From positions 4,360,270-4,424,269 of the forward strand of contig JAAOOA010000012.1 of the NCBI GenBank assembly GCA_012861695.1: DNA of 64,000 bases, in the 5' to 3' direction. The DNA is from Trematomus loennbergii (lineage: Eukaryota > Chordata > Actinopteri > Perciformes > Nototheniidae). Below, in pieces: positions 51,553 to 64,000 of the stretch (positions are counted from its first letter, which is position 1; each line of letters starts with the position of its first letter). The position numbers were made by a program, and so were the translations under genes. The notes under the pieces are model-generated. The model saw nothing but the letters and a program-made list of their open reading frames with translations, was not told where the DNA came from and did not search any database.

Positions 51553-53640
51553 CGGCAAGTGAGCATTTTGGCTTACACATCGAGGCTAGAGGAGAAAATT
51601 GCCTTCTGATAAATACTCTTACGGCTTGCTCCTACAGCCACATTGTTGGAGTTGGCACAGAAATGTCAGGCATGGGGTTTACTGCACCATGAGGCAATGC
51701 TAGAAAATGAGTCTGGACATTTGAGCGTCAGTGGCCTGGAATTCTTACTGTTTGCGTGCCTCCGTTGGCTTAATCTGAGGCAGGTCCTGCTAAAAGATTT
51801 TCCAGGTCAGCTGCCTCCAAGCTGAGGAGATTACCACCAATGCTCTCATTTACGATTAATCCGTGGAATTAAAATTCTGTGTTTATCTTCTTTCAGAGTA
51901 CTGTAAAAAAAAAGTCTAGCCTTCCATGTGCTGCAGCTCTGAGAGTTAGAATCAATTAAATGAAAGAGCGGTTGTGATGAATATAGATTCCATGAAGTAT
52001 TTGTCAGATCTTGTTAGTTTCCCCAGTGATATCTGCACATGCGTGTGTGGATCATGAGTCCCAGACCCTCCTTGACCCTCTTTGAGGTCTCAACACCAGC
52101 TCAACTGATAGGGCCTGTGGAGGCCCTTGGGTTATCAGGAGTAAATATAAGCCAGGAGCCCTGTGGCTCTGATTTAAACTGAGCAGCCCTGACCCCAGAA
52201 ACACAAGTTCACCTAACTCAGAGCTAGAAGATACACTGCTGTCGGAACAACGGATGCACAAAGATATCCCATGTCATCGTTCGAAAGAGGCTTCAAATGA
52301 AATTTGGATCAGACCAAAATAAACATTTCTGCTAACACGGACGACTGATTTAATTATGCGCATGTGAAACGAGCTATTGCCTAAGCAGGTAAACAAGTAA
52401 AAAAACATCTATGCAGTGGTTCATTTTCATTTTCGTCCAGAAAAGATTCTGACTTAAAGGGTGCAGGCTTCTCAGCCTTGCTTTTCGGAATTAAAAAATA
52501 GAGCCACTTTTTTTTTTACTAAGAACTGAAGCTGCTTATTTTTTTAGCACTTTGGCAAAATGCATTAAAGGGTTGTGAGTTCAAATGAAGTGCAGGCAGA
52601 TTTTGCCTAGTTTTAACTTTTTTCTACAAAGCCAAATAATGGGCTCCAATTCATTCACTTTACATTATTGAGTTGAAGCCACAATCTGTAAAGCATATGT
52701 TCTCATTTGGTGTCAGCATAATGATGTTAATTCCACTAAAGGAGGGGCCTGGTGTTATGTGGAAGAACATATGTGCATGTATCAATATTGGCCAAAAATG
52801 TGTTGAAAAATGTCAGCATGTTGTAAAAAATCAAATATGGTGCATTCCAAAGTGAGAACAAATCATACTTTAGAGAGAAAAGTAGAGAAGCGTGAGATTT
52901 GGACATAAAGAAGGTCCTCATAAAACAGGTTTGACAATATGACAACTGCTTTACACTAAATCAAAAATGTCTATTTGGTGTCTTTCTTTACAAACACCTC
53001 TAACAGCCACGTTACAAAAAAAGCTGACGGCTCACGAGACAATTGCAGAGGTAAGAGCTTTCCTTATATTATAATATTGGACATGTGACGGCCAGACTGA
53101 CGCAGTGATAGATGGACCTCTTCATGTATCACACACATGGAGTTGAATGGGTCTCGCTGTTATCGGCCCGCATTGATCTGAGCCCCTCTTTATTAATCAT
53201 GCACTTAACACAGAAGTCTCTGTTGCTTTCATCCTTTCTCCTGCTACCTTGTGTCCTCACTTTTATCATTACAGCAACTCTTTGTTTCTGCAGAACAAGA
53301 CATTACCCTCGCTGCAATGGGCCCCCTTTGATAGTCGACACAAATGTAAAAGGCTGTCATATGCACTGAGATGTGTGCGTTGGAGAAGCAGAGTGCCTGA
53401 TCATTAATATTCATAACCTTTTCTGCAACGAGAAAAAAGATACATGCATTACACAAAGTGACACCATGTACACTATAGCACTGAACTGGAGTTCAGATGT
53501 AGGCCTAGGTCTATACTGCCCCCTTGTGGTGAAAAAGTGAAATGCCACCCGAAAGACATATTATGCAAAAAATAACGAGACATGTGCAATCTGGATTGCT
53601 CCCAGAATAAGTGGTCATTGTGGCCAAAGTCAAAAGTACC

Positions 53641-55485
53641 ACAGATGAAATGTGTTGATTTTTATTCAAAAGTTACTGTCTCCAGACAAGTACAAATCAG
53701 AAACAGAGTGACTGAAAGAGGATGGGATAATAGACAACAACTTAGAGTGTAGGCAAGAGTGCAGAAAAAAACGGGAAAAAAAAAAACACAGAAATGGCCA
53801 AAAAGGAAGGAAAAAAATTAAAATTTGTATATATACACATGATCTAATAAGAATAATTATTACCAATGTAGTGGTAAGTAACAAACAATAAACAGTACTT
53901 TTTCCTTAAAAGAATTTTCTTTTTTACTTACATAAAATAATTAGGCAAAACACATATAGGCTGTTCATCTACTTTATCACATTACACCTGACCGCCTCAT
54001 GTTTCGTGTCCTAAGAAGCCAATTATCCACCTTTAAACACGACCGATCCTCTGACATGGAAGATTACTGTGAGAGAAGGTGACCTTCACAAGCATGTTTA
54101 AGGCTTAAGCATGGAATGACTACAAAATAAAAACCTCAGTAGACAAAACATTTCATTAAAACTTGTGTGACAAATATATGTCAAAATCTAAGCTTTGTCT
54201 AGCTGCCACAGCGCTGCTGAATAACTCTCCTCTTCAGTATTGTCTTAATGACTACCTTTCACTTTGAAATCATTTAAGTGTTTTGTGACAGGACCGTTTC
54301 ATGTTGAGAAAAACCTTAAAGCTGAATTTCACAAGTCTTATCATTAGTTTTATCCAAACTAATTTACATGTAGGAAAAAAGGTAGAAACCCCCGAAGACA
54401 TTATCAAGACAAAAAAAAAAAAACATAAAAATACAAATTTAAAAATCTTCCTTGACGCATGGCTTCACATGCTTTCATTTTTTTTCCTTTTTTTTTTTAG
54501 TTTTACTTACATTTCTCAAACTTTGTGACTGAAGGTTGAAATAAGAAAAACCAAAAGCACATATATAAAATCAGCACCGATTCATATATAACTTTTATTT
54601 AAAATGTAGAGATACCCATTTCAACATTATGCTGCTGGATTTTAAAGAGAAGAAACAAAAAAAAAAGGTGTATTTCTTTGAGTGAGCTGCTGTCTGCCAG
54701 AGCCCACACAGTGGCACTACTGGGAGAAAAATCTGCTCTTTGTTTGGGGGGGGGGGGGGGGGGGGGGGCACATTTCTCTAGTAGATGCAGGTTACGGAGT
54801 GGTCCAAATCTTGGGGTAAGCTCTGGGACTTACTGCTTAACAGTGTGGGGAATCTTCACAGCATAAAGGGACTGATTCTACGTGACACCGCACCGTCTTA
54901 ACCACCAGTGGTTACAGGACCGAGAAGAGGCCCAACAACAGGGACAAGGAAGTGATGGAGGGAGGGAAAAGAAATAAGGAGCACAGAAACATAAAGACCT
55001 CCATCCACCTGGCTAACACAGTACGAGCAAGCTACTACAGTCTGTTTATAAATTACTACTTCACACCTGGTAACTTACTACAATTGTAAAAAGGGTTAGA
55101 CATGAACAAAAAATGTATCTTAAGTTAAACACACCAATTCATCCCCGTTAAAAAAAAAAGGAAAGGATAAAAAAAAAAGCTATTATGGATTTTTCTTCAG
55201 ACACGTCTCATTTCTAAATAGGTTTGGAAGTGGCCTGTTACACTATCTCTGAACAGGAAGAGCTTACCCAAGATTATAAAAGTAAATATTTGAAACAATG
55301 TCCTCTCTGAGCAAGCAACACTGAGTGTGGGTCGTCGTTGGTCCACGTGGAGAACAAGCCAGATTTCTTTTTTTTAGTTTTGGATTTTTCTTACAGAAAA
55401 CACTTTTGTTTTCACATCTAAAATTCTCTTTAAATACAAAGCGCCTCTTCTGTTATCCCAGCGTCAAAATCATCTGGAGATTAGC
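53641..55485 (-). other. stag2: stag2 3'UTR (extent inferred)
   Basis: From the stop codon the minus strand runs through AT-rich sequence with many T and A runs. AATAAA polyadenylation signals occur at 54594-54599 and 53661-53666 (TTTATT on the plus strand). The more distal one is followed by GT-rich sequence, as expected downstream of a cleavage site. The 3'UTR is therefore about 0.9 or 1.8 kb. It contains a 23-base G run at 54746-54768 (C run in the mRNA). Extent and site choice are inferred. Confidence 0.5.
54746..54768 (+). repeat. 23-base G homopolymer (C run in the stag2 3'UTR)
   Basis: It is an uninterrupted run of 23 G on the plus strand, inside the inferred stag2 3'UTR. Confidence 0.9.
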
Positions 55486-55509
55486 TTAAAACATGGACAC
55501 CCCGAGGAC
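55486..55509 (-). CDS. stag2: stag2 last coding exon: VLGVSMF and stop
   Basis: Behind CTCCTTTAG on the minus strand, the exon reads GTC CTC GGG GTG TCC ATG TTT TAA, which is VLGVSMF followed by a stop codon at 55486-55488. These are the exact terminal residues of vertebrate STAG2 (STAG1 ends FGMPMF). The coding part is 24 bp and continues into the 3'UTR. It is too short to be noticed as an open frame and is accepted only because phase and peptide fit the preceding exon. Confidence 0.93.
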   Translation of the reverse strand, partial: VLGVSMF

Positions 55510-58836
<3,327 letters not shown>

Positions 58837-58963
58837 CAGATCAATGTCCATGGTGTCAAAGTCCATGCCTTCGTTGAGGTCATCCATGCGGCCCTCTGAT
58901 GACATCATCACGTCCTCCACGATCGGCTCTTCGTCTTCCTCCATCAGCCCAGTGCCACGACGA
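58837..58963 (-). CDS. stag2: stag2 coding exon: acidic tail, [19 protein letters not shown]
   Basis: The acceptor is TTTGCAG/T and the donor GATCTG/GTAAGA (phase 0 exit). It encodes [19 protein letters not shown], then [18 protein letters not shown], then MDIDL. This is the strongly acidic C-terminal tail shared by STAG1 and STAG2, with the STAG2 wording ([17 protein letters not shown]). The frame is intact over 127 bp. The phase 0 exit means that the next exon should begin with a full codon, which exposes the missing base there. Confidence 0.95.
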
Positions 58964-59060
58964 CTGCAAAAACAAACAGTTGTTCAATTATGGAAACGTA
59001 ACTTCAATGAGATGTTCACACTATGTGCAGGTGTGCAGTGTGCAGGTGTGTGTGTCTTAC

Positions 59061-59168
59061 ATGGCGTGCTGCAGATTGGTCCTGAGCTTGGCGTAGTTCA
59101 TGGCTCTTTCCTGCTGCTGGCGTGCTTCTTCCTGTTGTCTCTGAGCCAGCATCCACGTCACCTGGGAA
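59061..59168 (-). CDS. stag2: stag2 coding exon: [24 protein letters not shown] ... NLQHA
   Basis: The 108-bp exon opens with one base that completes Asn from the previous exon and ends CGCCAT/GTAAGA in phase 2. It encodes [20 protein letters not shown], then [15 protein letters not shown]. The Gln/Glu/Arg-rich run is a likely amphipathic helix. The match to the STAG2 tail is close, whereas STAG1 reads differently here (SWLGQPKLEDLNRK). Only 97 bp of intron (58964-59060) separate it from the next exon. The frame is intact. Confidence 0.95.
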
Positions 59169-60037
59169 CTACACGCACAAAGGTTTTTACTCCACATGTG
59201 TTTGGTAATTACACTGGAGATACTACAATGATGTCAGACTGAAATACCTGGCCTGGCTCCTATGAAAAGTCAGGTCGGATAAATTAACTAATCAGTCACT
59301 GTCCCGGCAGGAGCAACACTTGGCAGGATGTTGAGTACAAGCATCTTGCAGCCGTTTACTCTCAGAAATGAACAATCCTAATGAAGTTTGGCTACATGTT
59401 CCAGTCCGTTGATCCCATTCGTAAGAGAGAGATCAACTGAACTGTATGATGGGCCTAGATACATTTATAGAAACCTCTGGTAGGAGGCGTCAGGGTTCAA
59501 GGACAACACATTTAAAAAAAAAAAAAAAAACAGTTCGTGAAATTCCGGGCAGAACAGAACATTGGGGAAAGAAAAGGGTTTTTCTGTGGATTTCAAAGTG
59601 TAAGAATATTCCGTGCCACATTTATTTGTGAAAAGTTTGATGTTTTTAACAGTGGAACTGAAAGATCGATTTCAATATTCCTATTCATAAATGCACCCTG
59701 AGGACATTTGGAAAGAGTGAACACTTGTCATGAATCTGAACTTTTATAAGTCCAAGACCGGTTATTAATTTTTCACTGAAAAATATCATATATCATAAAT
59801 ATTGTTAATTTATCAAAAGGAGAATCCAATTGTAACTGAGAACAATTTCAGTGCTGCACTTAAGTGTATTTAGAAAAAAAACGTTTTAGTAAAACTGGTT
59901 TTGCGCATAAATATTCTATAGTGAAGTAGTTTTAATACAAGTACACATTTGTATGTAACTTAGATTATTTTAATGAACCAGTACCCCCTTGTTACTGTGA
60001 CATCACCCTCAGGAATGCGGTGCTGACAAACACTCAC
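59169..60037 (-). other. stag2: stag2 intron (0.87 kb)
   Basis: It is an AT-rich intron between the QTPLDY exon and the QVTWML exon, with donor GTGAGT and acceptor GTGTAG. Apart from an A run at 59514-59530, nothing notable is seen. Confidence 0.85.
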
Positions 60038-60254
60038 TTGTAGTCCAGGGGGGTTTGGTGCTGCGGCGTCTGTTGATGGTGCTGCGGTAGTTGATGGGGC
60101 TGCGGCTGGTCCTGGGGGAGGGGGTACACTCCCATGAAGCTGTCATCACGCCCTCTCTTAGGGTCTCGCATGGCAGTTGAAGTGAGGTGGGGGGACGGCA
60201 ACATGATGGGGGTCTGCATGCTCTGCTGCCACGGCTCGCTGCTGCTGGTCTCCT
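60038..60254 (-). CDS. stag2: stag2 coding exon: MQTP...[11 protein letters not shown] ... HQTPLDY, with a Gln/His/Pro-rich insert
   Basis: The exon has acceptor CTGCAG/AG and donor TACAA/GTGAGT. It encodes [18 protein letters not shown], then [18 protein letters not shown], then [19 protein letters not shown], then [17 protein letters not shown]. This follows the disordered STAG2 tail (MQTPQLTSTIMREPKR, SFMSVYP, HHQTPLDYN in mammals). Compared with the mammalian protein as I remember it, the stretch around LSREQTLHTP is shorter and the stretch between SVYP and QTPLDY is longer and rich in Gln, His and Pro. The frame is intact over 217 bp. The region is not part of the folded RAD21-binding surface and is expected to be flexible and nuclear. 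Confidence 0.95.
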
Positions 60255-62060
60255 CTGCAGGGGAAGGTCAGAGTGTGAGACTGGCTGCACAAAACTCACA
60301 CTTGTTCTATTATACTGCTTTCAAGGGTCAAGATTCCTCCCAAGTTCTTTATACTGAACTTCAAATCAAAGTTAGCAAGTTAAGGATTGTTATTTCATAT
60401 CGTTACACAAAGACAGGGATCTTCATCATTTGTCCTTTTTCTATAGCTACAACTTTTACAAGCAATTCAATTTTAAAGTCCTAATGCCTATATCATTTTA
60501 ATATTTTTCTGTAGCAGTCCCAGTCATATATTTTCTCAAATTTGAAATGATATTGTTCCTAGTACCATATCCTATGCCAGGGTTAGGCTAAGTGTGATAC
60601 CAAGAACATGACCGTAATACTGGTGAACTGATATACTAAAGGCCCTGCTTTTCATCATTCAACAAGAAATAGCATTTTGAATAATCCCCTCATGCAAACT
60701 TTCCAATAACATTTATTTGTATTATTTTATCTCCTTATTTGAATCATTTGCTTTAGTTAGACGTAGGCCTACATGTGGCAGTCTTGTTCTAAGCTATAGG
60801 CTATTGTTAATAATTAATGTCATGGTTACAGATGTCGGTCTGAACTTTTGCATTCAAAGTGGGTTTAAGTTGACTTAAAAAAAAAAAACACTTCATTTTG
60901 TGACATTTCTCCCACGTAAACAGACTCAAACTGGGATTGTATATGATGCACGCAGATAACTGATCATGAGAACATCCTTGGTCGTCAGTAAACCTTCAGC
61001 GAACACAGAGACAGGAGCCGAGTCCTCTGACTCTCTCCCACCATCTGCTGTTTAATCTCCTCCGCATCAGATCGCCGGGCATCTGGGTTAATCTGGGCTC
61101 CAGGCCTGCTGCTGTAACATCACTGATGGGCTGGGCTCTAATGTATATGGTTCACATGAACACCTGTTTTGGAGTGTTTGTGCATTGGTAGGGAGTGGGG
61201 ATGTTTATAGATTAACAAAAATGCGTCAAGTTTGAAGCTTTACACAATGTATGCATCTGCCTGCCATGACTGATCTGAAACCTGTTTTTGAAACCCCTAT
61301 TACGCTACTATTAATATTTTAATTAAATTTTACTTGATGATGTGATATTTATTTTATTATTTTCTATTTATTGCTTTTTTATTCTTGTGTTTATATAAAT
61401 ATGTGGTCCTTTTTATTGGATAGTTTAGTTTAATGTTTGTATATTTTACTTAACTTTATTATTGCATATTTAAAGGTAGGGTAGGTAAGTTTGAGAAACC
61501 GGCTCGAGATACACTTTTTGTTATATTCCATGGAATGCTCTTAACATCCCGATAGCAATGAATATCTTAAGTGCTTTGACAAAAAATCCATAAAAAAATG
61601 TCATCTGTGGAAGCCGTAGTACTGTAAAAAGCACGACCAATCATTTTAGCCGGCCCGGCTAAAATAACTGGATGGCCTACCTGCCTGTCAGCCTTCCATC
61701 TGTGCACAAACTTATCTCGTGCCCTCATTGGTCATGTGCGCGTTCGTGTGTGTTGGAGGAGGGGCTCTATAAGGAAGTGGCAGATTTGTTCCGGCTGTGT
61801 ATTTTCAAATTCTAGCGATCTCGAGCTGGTTTCTCTAAAATTACCTACCCCACCTTTAATAAACTTTTAATTTTTATTAATTTTTTTAAATGTGTCTTTT
61901 ATTTATTTCATGCAAAAAAAGGATCAACATTCACAGAAAGAAAATGTTCCCCAGGGATAAATAAAAGTTTGATTCTGATTCATGATTCTACGTAGTAAAA
62001 AAGACACCCCAGTTATTAGCCCCCTCCTTAATGATTGTGTAGGTTCCTTAGTGGGGATAC
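60255..62060 (-). other. stag2: stag2 intron (1.8 kb) carrying a MITE
   Basis: The intron lies between the [11 protein letters not shown] exon and the MQTP exon (donor AAG/GTATCC, acceptor CTGCAG). It contains the 382-bp inverted-repeat element at 61474-61855 and, at 60987-61118, a short stretch with an open minus-strand frame that I reject as an exon. Confidence 0.85.
61474..61855. mobile_element. MITE, 382 bp, TTAA-flanked, about 30-bp inverted ends
   Basis: TTAA occurs on both sides (61470-61473 and 61856-61859). The left end AGGTAGGGTAGGTAAGTTTG and the right end, read on the minus strand (AGGTGGGGTAGGTAATTTTA), match at most positions over about 30 bp, continuing to GAGAAACC. The interior contains AGCCGGCCCGGCTAAAAT (palindromic) and GGGGCTCTATAAGGAAG. 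TTAA duplications point to the piggyBac superfamily, though the ends are not classical. No protein is encoded. I recognise the interior from other fish genomes. Confidence 0.75.
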
Positions 62061-62286
62061 CTTCTGGCAGCTTCCTCTTGGCTGCTGAGGTTCCAGCTGT
62101 AACAGCCGGGGTTTAATCTTCTTGGAGCGGACCGAGGACCCTCTGCTCGAGTAGCCGCTCATCACCGACATGGTGTCGTCATCGCCGCCGGCCTGCAGGG
62201 AGTTCCTGTAGGAGATGAGGGGCAGCCAGCAGTCCTCCCGCTGCAGCGCCATCTGGAACGTCATGAAGCGCTCCAGGTACATGTGG
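62061..62286 (-). CDS. stag2: stag2 coding exon: [10 protein letters not shown] ... [11 protein letters not shown] ... KRK, with a 1-base frame break
   Basis: The exon encodes [18 protein letters not shown], then [19 protein letters not shown], then [19 protein letters not shown] and IKP. The GGDDDTMSV and SSRGS-VRSKK strings are STAG2-type (STAG1 has DRMSVNSGSSSSK). After IKP the given frame turns into [16 protein letters not shown]. One base over, it reads [15 protein letters not shown], which resembles the STAG2 basic KRK nuclear-localisation region. That second frame also leaves in phase 1, as the next exon (AG GAG ACC) requires. A base is therefore missing in the CCGGGG run at 62106-62111 (plus strand). 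Without it translation would run into a stop in the exon at 59061-59168. Acceptor and donor are canonical. Confidence 0.93.
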
Positions 62287-62469
62287 CTGAGGAGAAGCAG
62301 AAAACAAGATGAAGAAACTCATGCATCTTTGCAGACAACCAGGTGCACATTCCAACTGGGGGGAAAAGAGCCGCATTGCACGCATCAAGAGACACCAGTT
62401 GCACCAGTTGTCACAAACACCTGTTACACTGAAGACCCCCGACTGTCGGCTCGGCAGGGAAACACTTAC

Positions 62470-62598
62470 ACAGTCCTCTTGTCTTGTCTCATGAGCTTGG
62501 AGGAGAACTCGCTGAGGATGTCTAAGAAAGACAAGTTGAGAGGCGGGCCTCCCTCTCCCTGGGTGCTTGGATCCTTAAACGCAAACTCGATACCGTCC
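62470..62598 (-). CDS. stag2: stag2 coding exon: DGIEFAF ... [20 protein letters not shown]
   Basis: The 129-bp exon has acceptor CTCAG/GG and donor ACTGT/GTAAGT on the minus strand, entering with one base and leaving after two. It encodes [19 protein letters not shown], then [16 protein letters not shown], then MRQDKRTV. All of this matches the STAG2 segment just before the MTFQM motif. The intron to the next exon is only 183 bp (62287-62469), and the intron to the previous exon is 62599-63871. The frame is intact. The helices encoded here close the folded body of the protein, before the flexible nuclear C-terminal tail. Confidence 0.95.
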
Positions 62599-63871
62599 CT
62601 GAGACGCAGAGACAGGGAGAAAGAAAAGAAACACTGTGAGCAAAAGGTGTGGCTTCATGGGCATAAAACATTTAATTCCGACGGTGTAGTGTCATATAGG
62701 AAAATGAAGTCTAACAGATGGAAAATGTGATAACATATTCATTTAGTATTTTTGAACCATGGTCATGTTGTGCTAGTTTAAAACATTAAGTCAAGCAGCG
62801 TGAGTTAATAAATGACTTTTAAGAGTTGAGTTTAAGAAGCTTCTCTCAGTACTTTTATCAACAGATTGAGTGAACGTTTGGAATACATATAATAAATACT
62901 TAATGTGATTCTTTTGGAATGATTTTGCACCTGCGATATGAATCATGGTATTTGAGAGATTGATCATTATTGAATCATAGTTCTCATTGAAAAAAATGTT
63001 CGCTCACTTTTTCGGAACAAATCCAACAGATTTGAAGAATGTTCTTCAGCCGTGTTAGTTCCTTAAAGCCCTACATAACTGTCTGTTCTTCTCACAATCA
63101 GAACTAAGTGACACATTCAATCATAATGTGTTCACACTGCTATAATGTAATGCAGCGCTGCATACACTTTGTACAGTTTCGTATCTTAAATACTAGACGG
63201 AAACAAAGCACTGTTTAGCCTGTCTGTCATTTCTTTAACGCCTGTCGCACATCTGGCATATCCCGTTACATAGTGCGCCCATGTGTTGCACAAGTGTAGG
63301 GGACGCAAAAGCTACCATAACAAATGTGCATACATGAGATTTCCTGGAACCTGGCTGAGATGATCCCGTTATAATCCACATGAGAAATGAATTGTGATGA
63401 CGCTGGTGTGTTTACAAATGTGGAGGATTGTGAGCCTTTAATACACTCGTTTGCTGCTGAAAGGAAACAATATGTACTTCTTAAAAGGTCAAATGTGTCA
63501 CTGCAACAGATAGCCTTTAAACACGCTGGTGGGAATTACATGATGTAGCCACAGAAGTTAGCGTTGTTACAAACTGAGAGGCCCACATTTTGCTAGACAC
63601 GGAACACATTGTGCTGCTCTGGATTAAGTATGCAACAGAGGAGTTGTGTGTTTGTGGATCTGTTTCTCTGCTGTGCGCTTGATGTTTTTAAGAGTTGGGA
63701 AAACGTGTACGGGTTATTGGGAAAGGCAAAAGTGCAACATTATATCACTTAGGGCAATCATGAATCCAGAGGAAAGAACAACATGGCAAGCAGAAGCACG
63801 GTCATTTGTCTAACGTGACAGTTCCCAGATGCCAAGCCAACAAATGTAACAGGAGTAGAACGAAGCCTTAC
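62599..63871 (-). other. stag2: stag2 intron (1.3 kb)
   Basis: It lies between the AIAMLHK exon and the DGIEFAF exon, with a GT donor at 63871-63870 and an AG acceptor at 62600-62599. The sequence is AT-rich and looks unique. I saw no repeat family or second gene in it. Confidence 0.85.
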
Positions 63872-64000
63872 TTGTGAAGCATAGCGATAGCGTCCCTGGT
63901 TTTCACTTGGTCGAGACCGAAGGTTAGAGAAAAGCGCCGAGCCAACTCTTTGATTCCGCAGAATAAAGAGGAGGAGCGGTCGAACCCGTGGCCCAGCTCA
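63872..64000 (-). CDS. stag2: stag2 coding exon (cut by the window edge): ELARRF...AIAMLHK
   Basis: The minus strand encodes [19 protein letters not shown], then [20 protein letters not shown], then MLHK. It ends CACAA/GTAAGG in phase 2 at 63872, which matches the single G that opens the next exon. This corresponds to the C-terminal part of the helical-repeat (HEAT-like) body of STAG cohesin subunits, which bind the RAD21 kleisin and help hold sister chromatids and chromatin loops. The exon runs off the right edge, so its acceptor is not seen. STAG1 and STAG2 are nearly identical here, so the STAG2 assignment depends on the exons nearer the C-terminus. The frame is intact. Confidence 0.95.

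Noticed and set aside
58844..59242. Plus-strand frame over the stag2 acidic-tail region
   Set aside because: It is the antisense shadow of two conserved stag2 exons.
60987..61118. Possible extra stag2 exon (minus frame containing NPDARRSDAEEIKQQMVG)
   Set aside because: The acceptor-like CAG and donor-like AAG/GTTTAC do not give phases that join the neighbouring exons, no such segment is known in STAG2, and the neighbours splice correctly without it.
62215..62730. Plus-strand frame of 171 codons
   Set aside because: Antisense shadow of two stag2 exons and the short intron between them.

Overview
This is a vertebrate chromosome window, almost certainly from a ray-finned (percomorph-like) teleost. 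It has split genes with GT-AG introns, very long CA/GT microsatellites, and several interspersed repeats that I recognise as teleost families. There are no bacterial operons, CRISPR arrays or phage genes. Two genes are supported, both on the minus strand. Together they account for about 1.4 kb of coding sequence; nearly everything else is intron, intergenic DNA or repeat.

Gene 1 is efnb1 (ephrin-B1). Its first coding exon is at 38727-38842 and its second at 15775-16051. They are separated by a 22.7 kb intron. The remaining exons (end of the receptor-binding domain, stalk, transmembrane segment, cytoplasmic tail) would lie left of position 1, so 1-15774 is read as part of intron 2. A CpG-rich region at about 38.85-39.80 kb is the likely promoter and 5'UTR.

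Gene 2 is stag2 (cohesin subunit SA2/STAG2; a or b paralogue not decided). Its eight 3'-most coding exons run from the right edge (63872-64000, cut off) to the stop codon at 55486-55488. A 3'UTR of about 1.8 kb follows. The two genes are in tandem on the same strand. The spacer of about 14 kb between them (39.8-53.6 kb) holds repeats, a candidate regulatory module and interstitial telomere-like repeats.

Three of the ten coding exons each lack exactly one base relative to the conserved reading frame: efnb1 exon 2, and the exons of stag2 at 62061-62286 and 56902-56978. Both flanks of each break stay conserved and the splice sites are intact. Uncorrected homopolymer deletions in a long-read assembly are therefore likelier than decay of two adjacent conserved genes, but this should be tested.

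Other structures include a perfect 39-bp inverted repeat with a 5-bp spacer (2305-2387) and a 1,033-bp hAT-like element with an 8-bp target duplication nested in an older modular repeat (42377-43409). A TTAA-flanked MITE lies in a stag2 intron (61474-61855). Two telomere-like CCCTAA tracts share a duplicated 37-bp flank (50965-51233) and are followed by a cluster of seven ACTAGT hexamers. I found no convincing undescribed multi-gene system. Repeat family names and human comparisons come from memory, not from a search.
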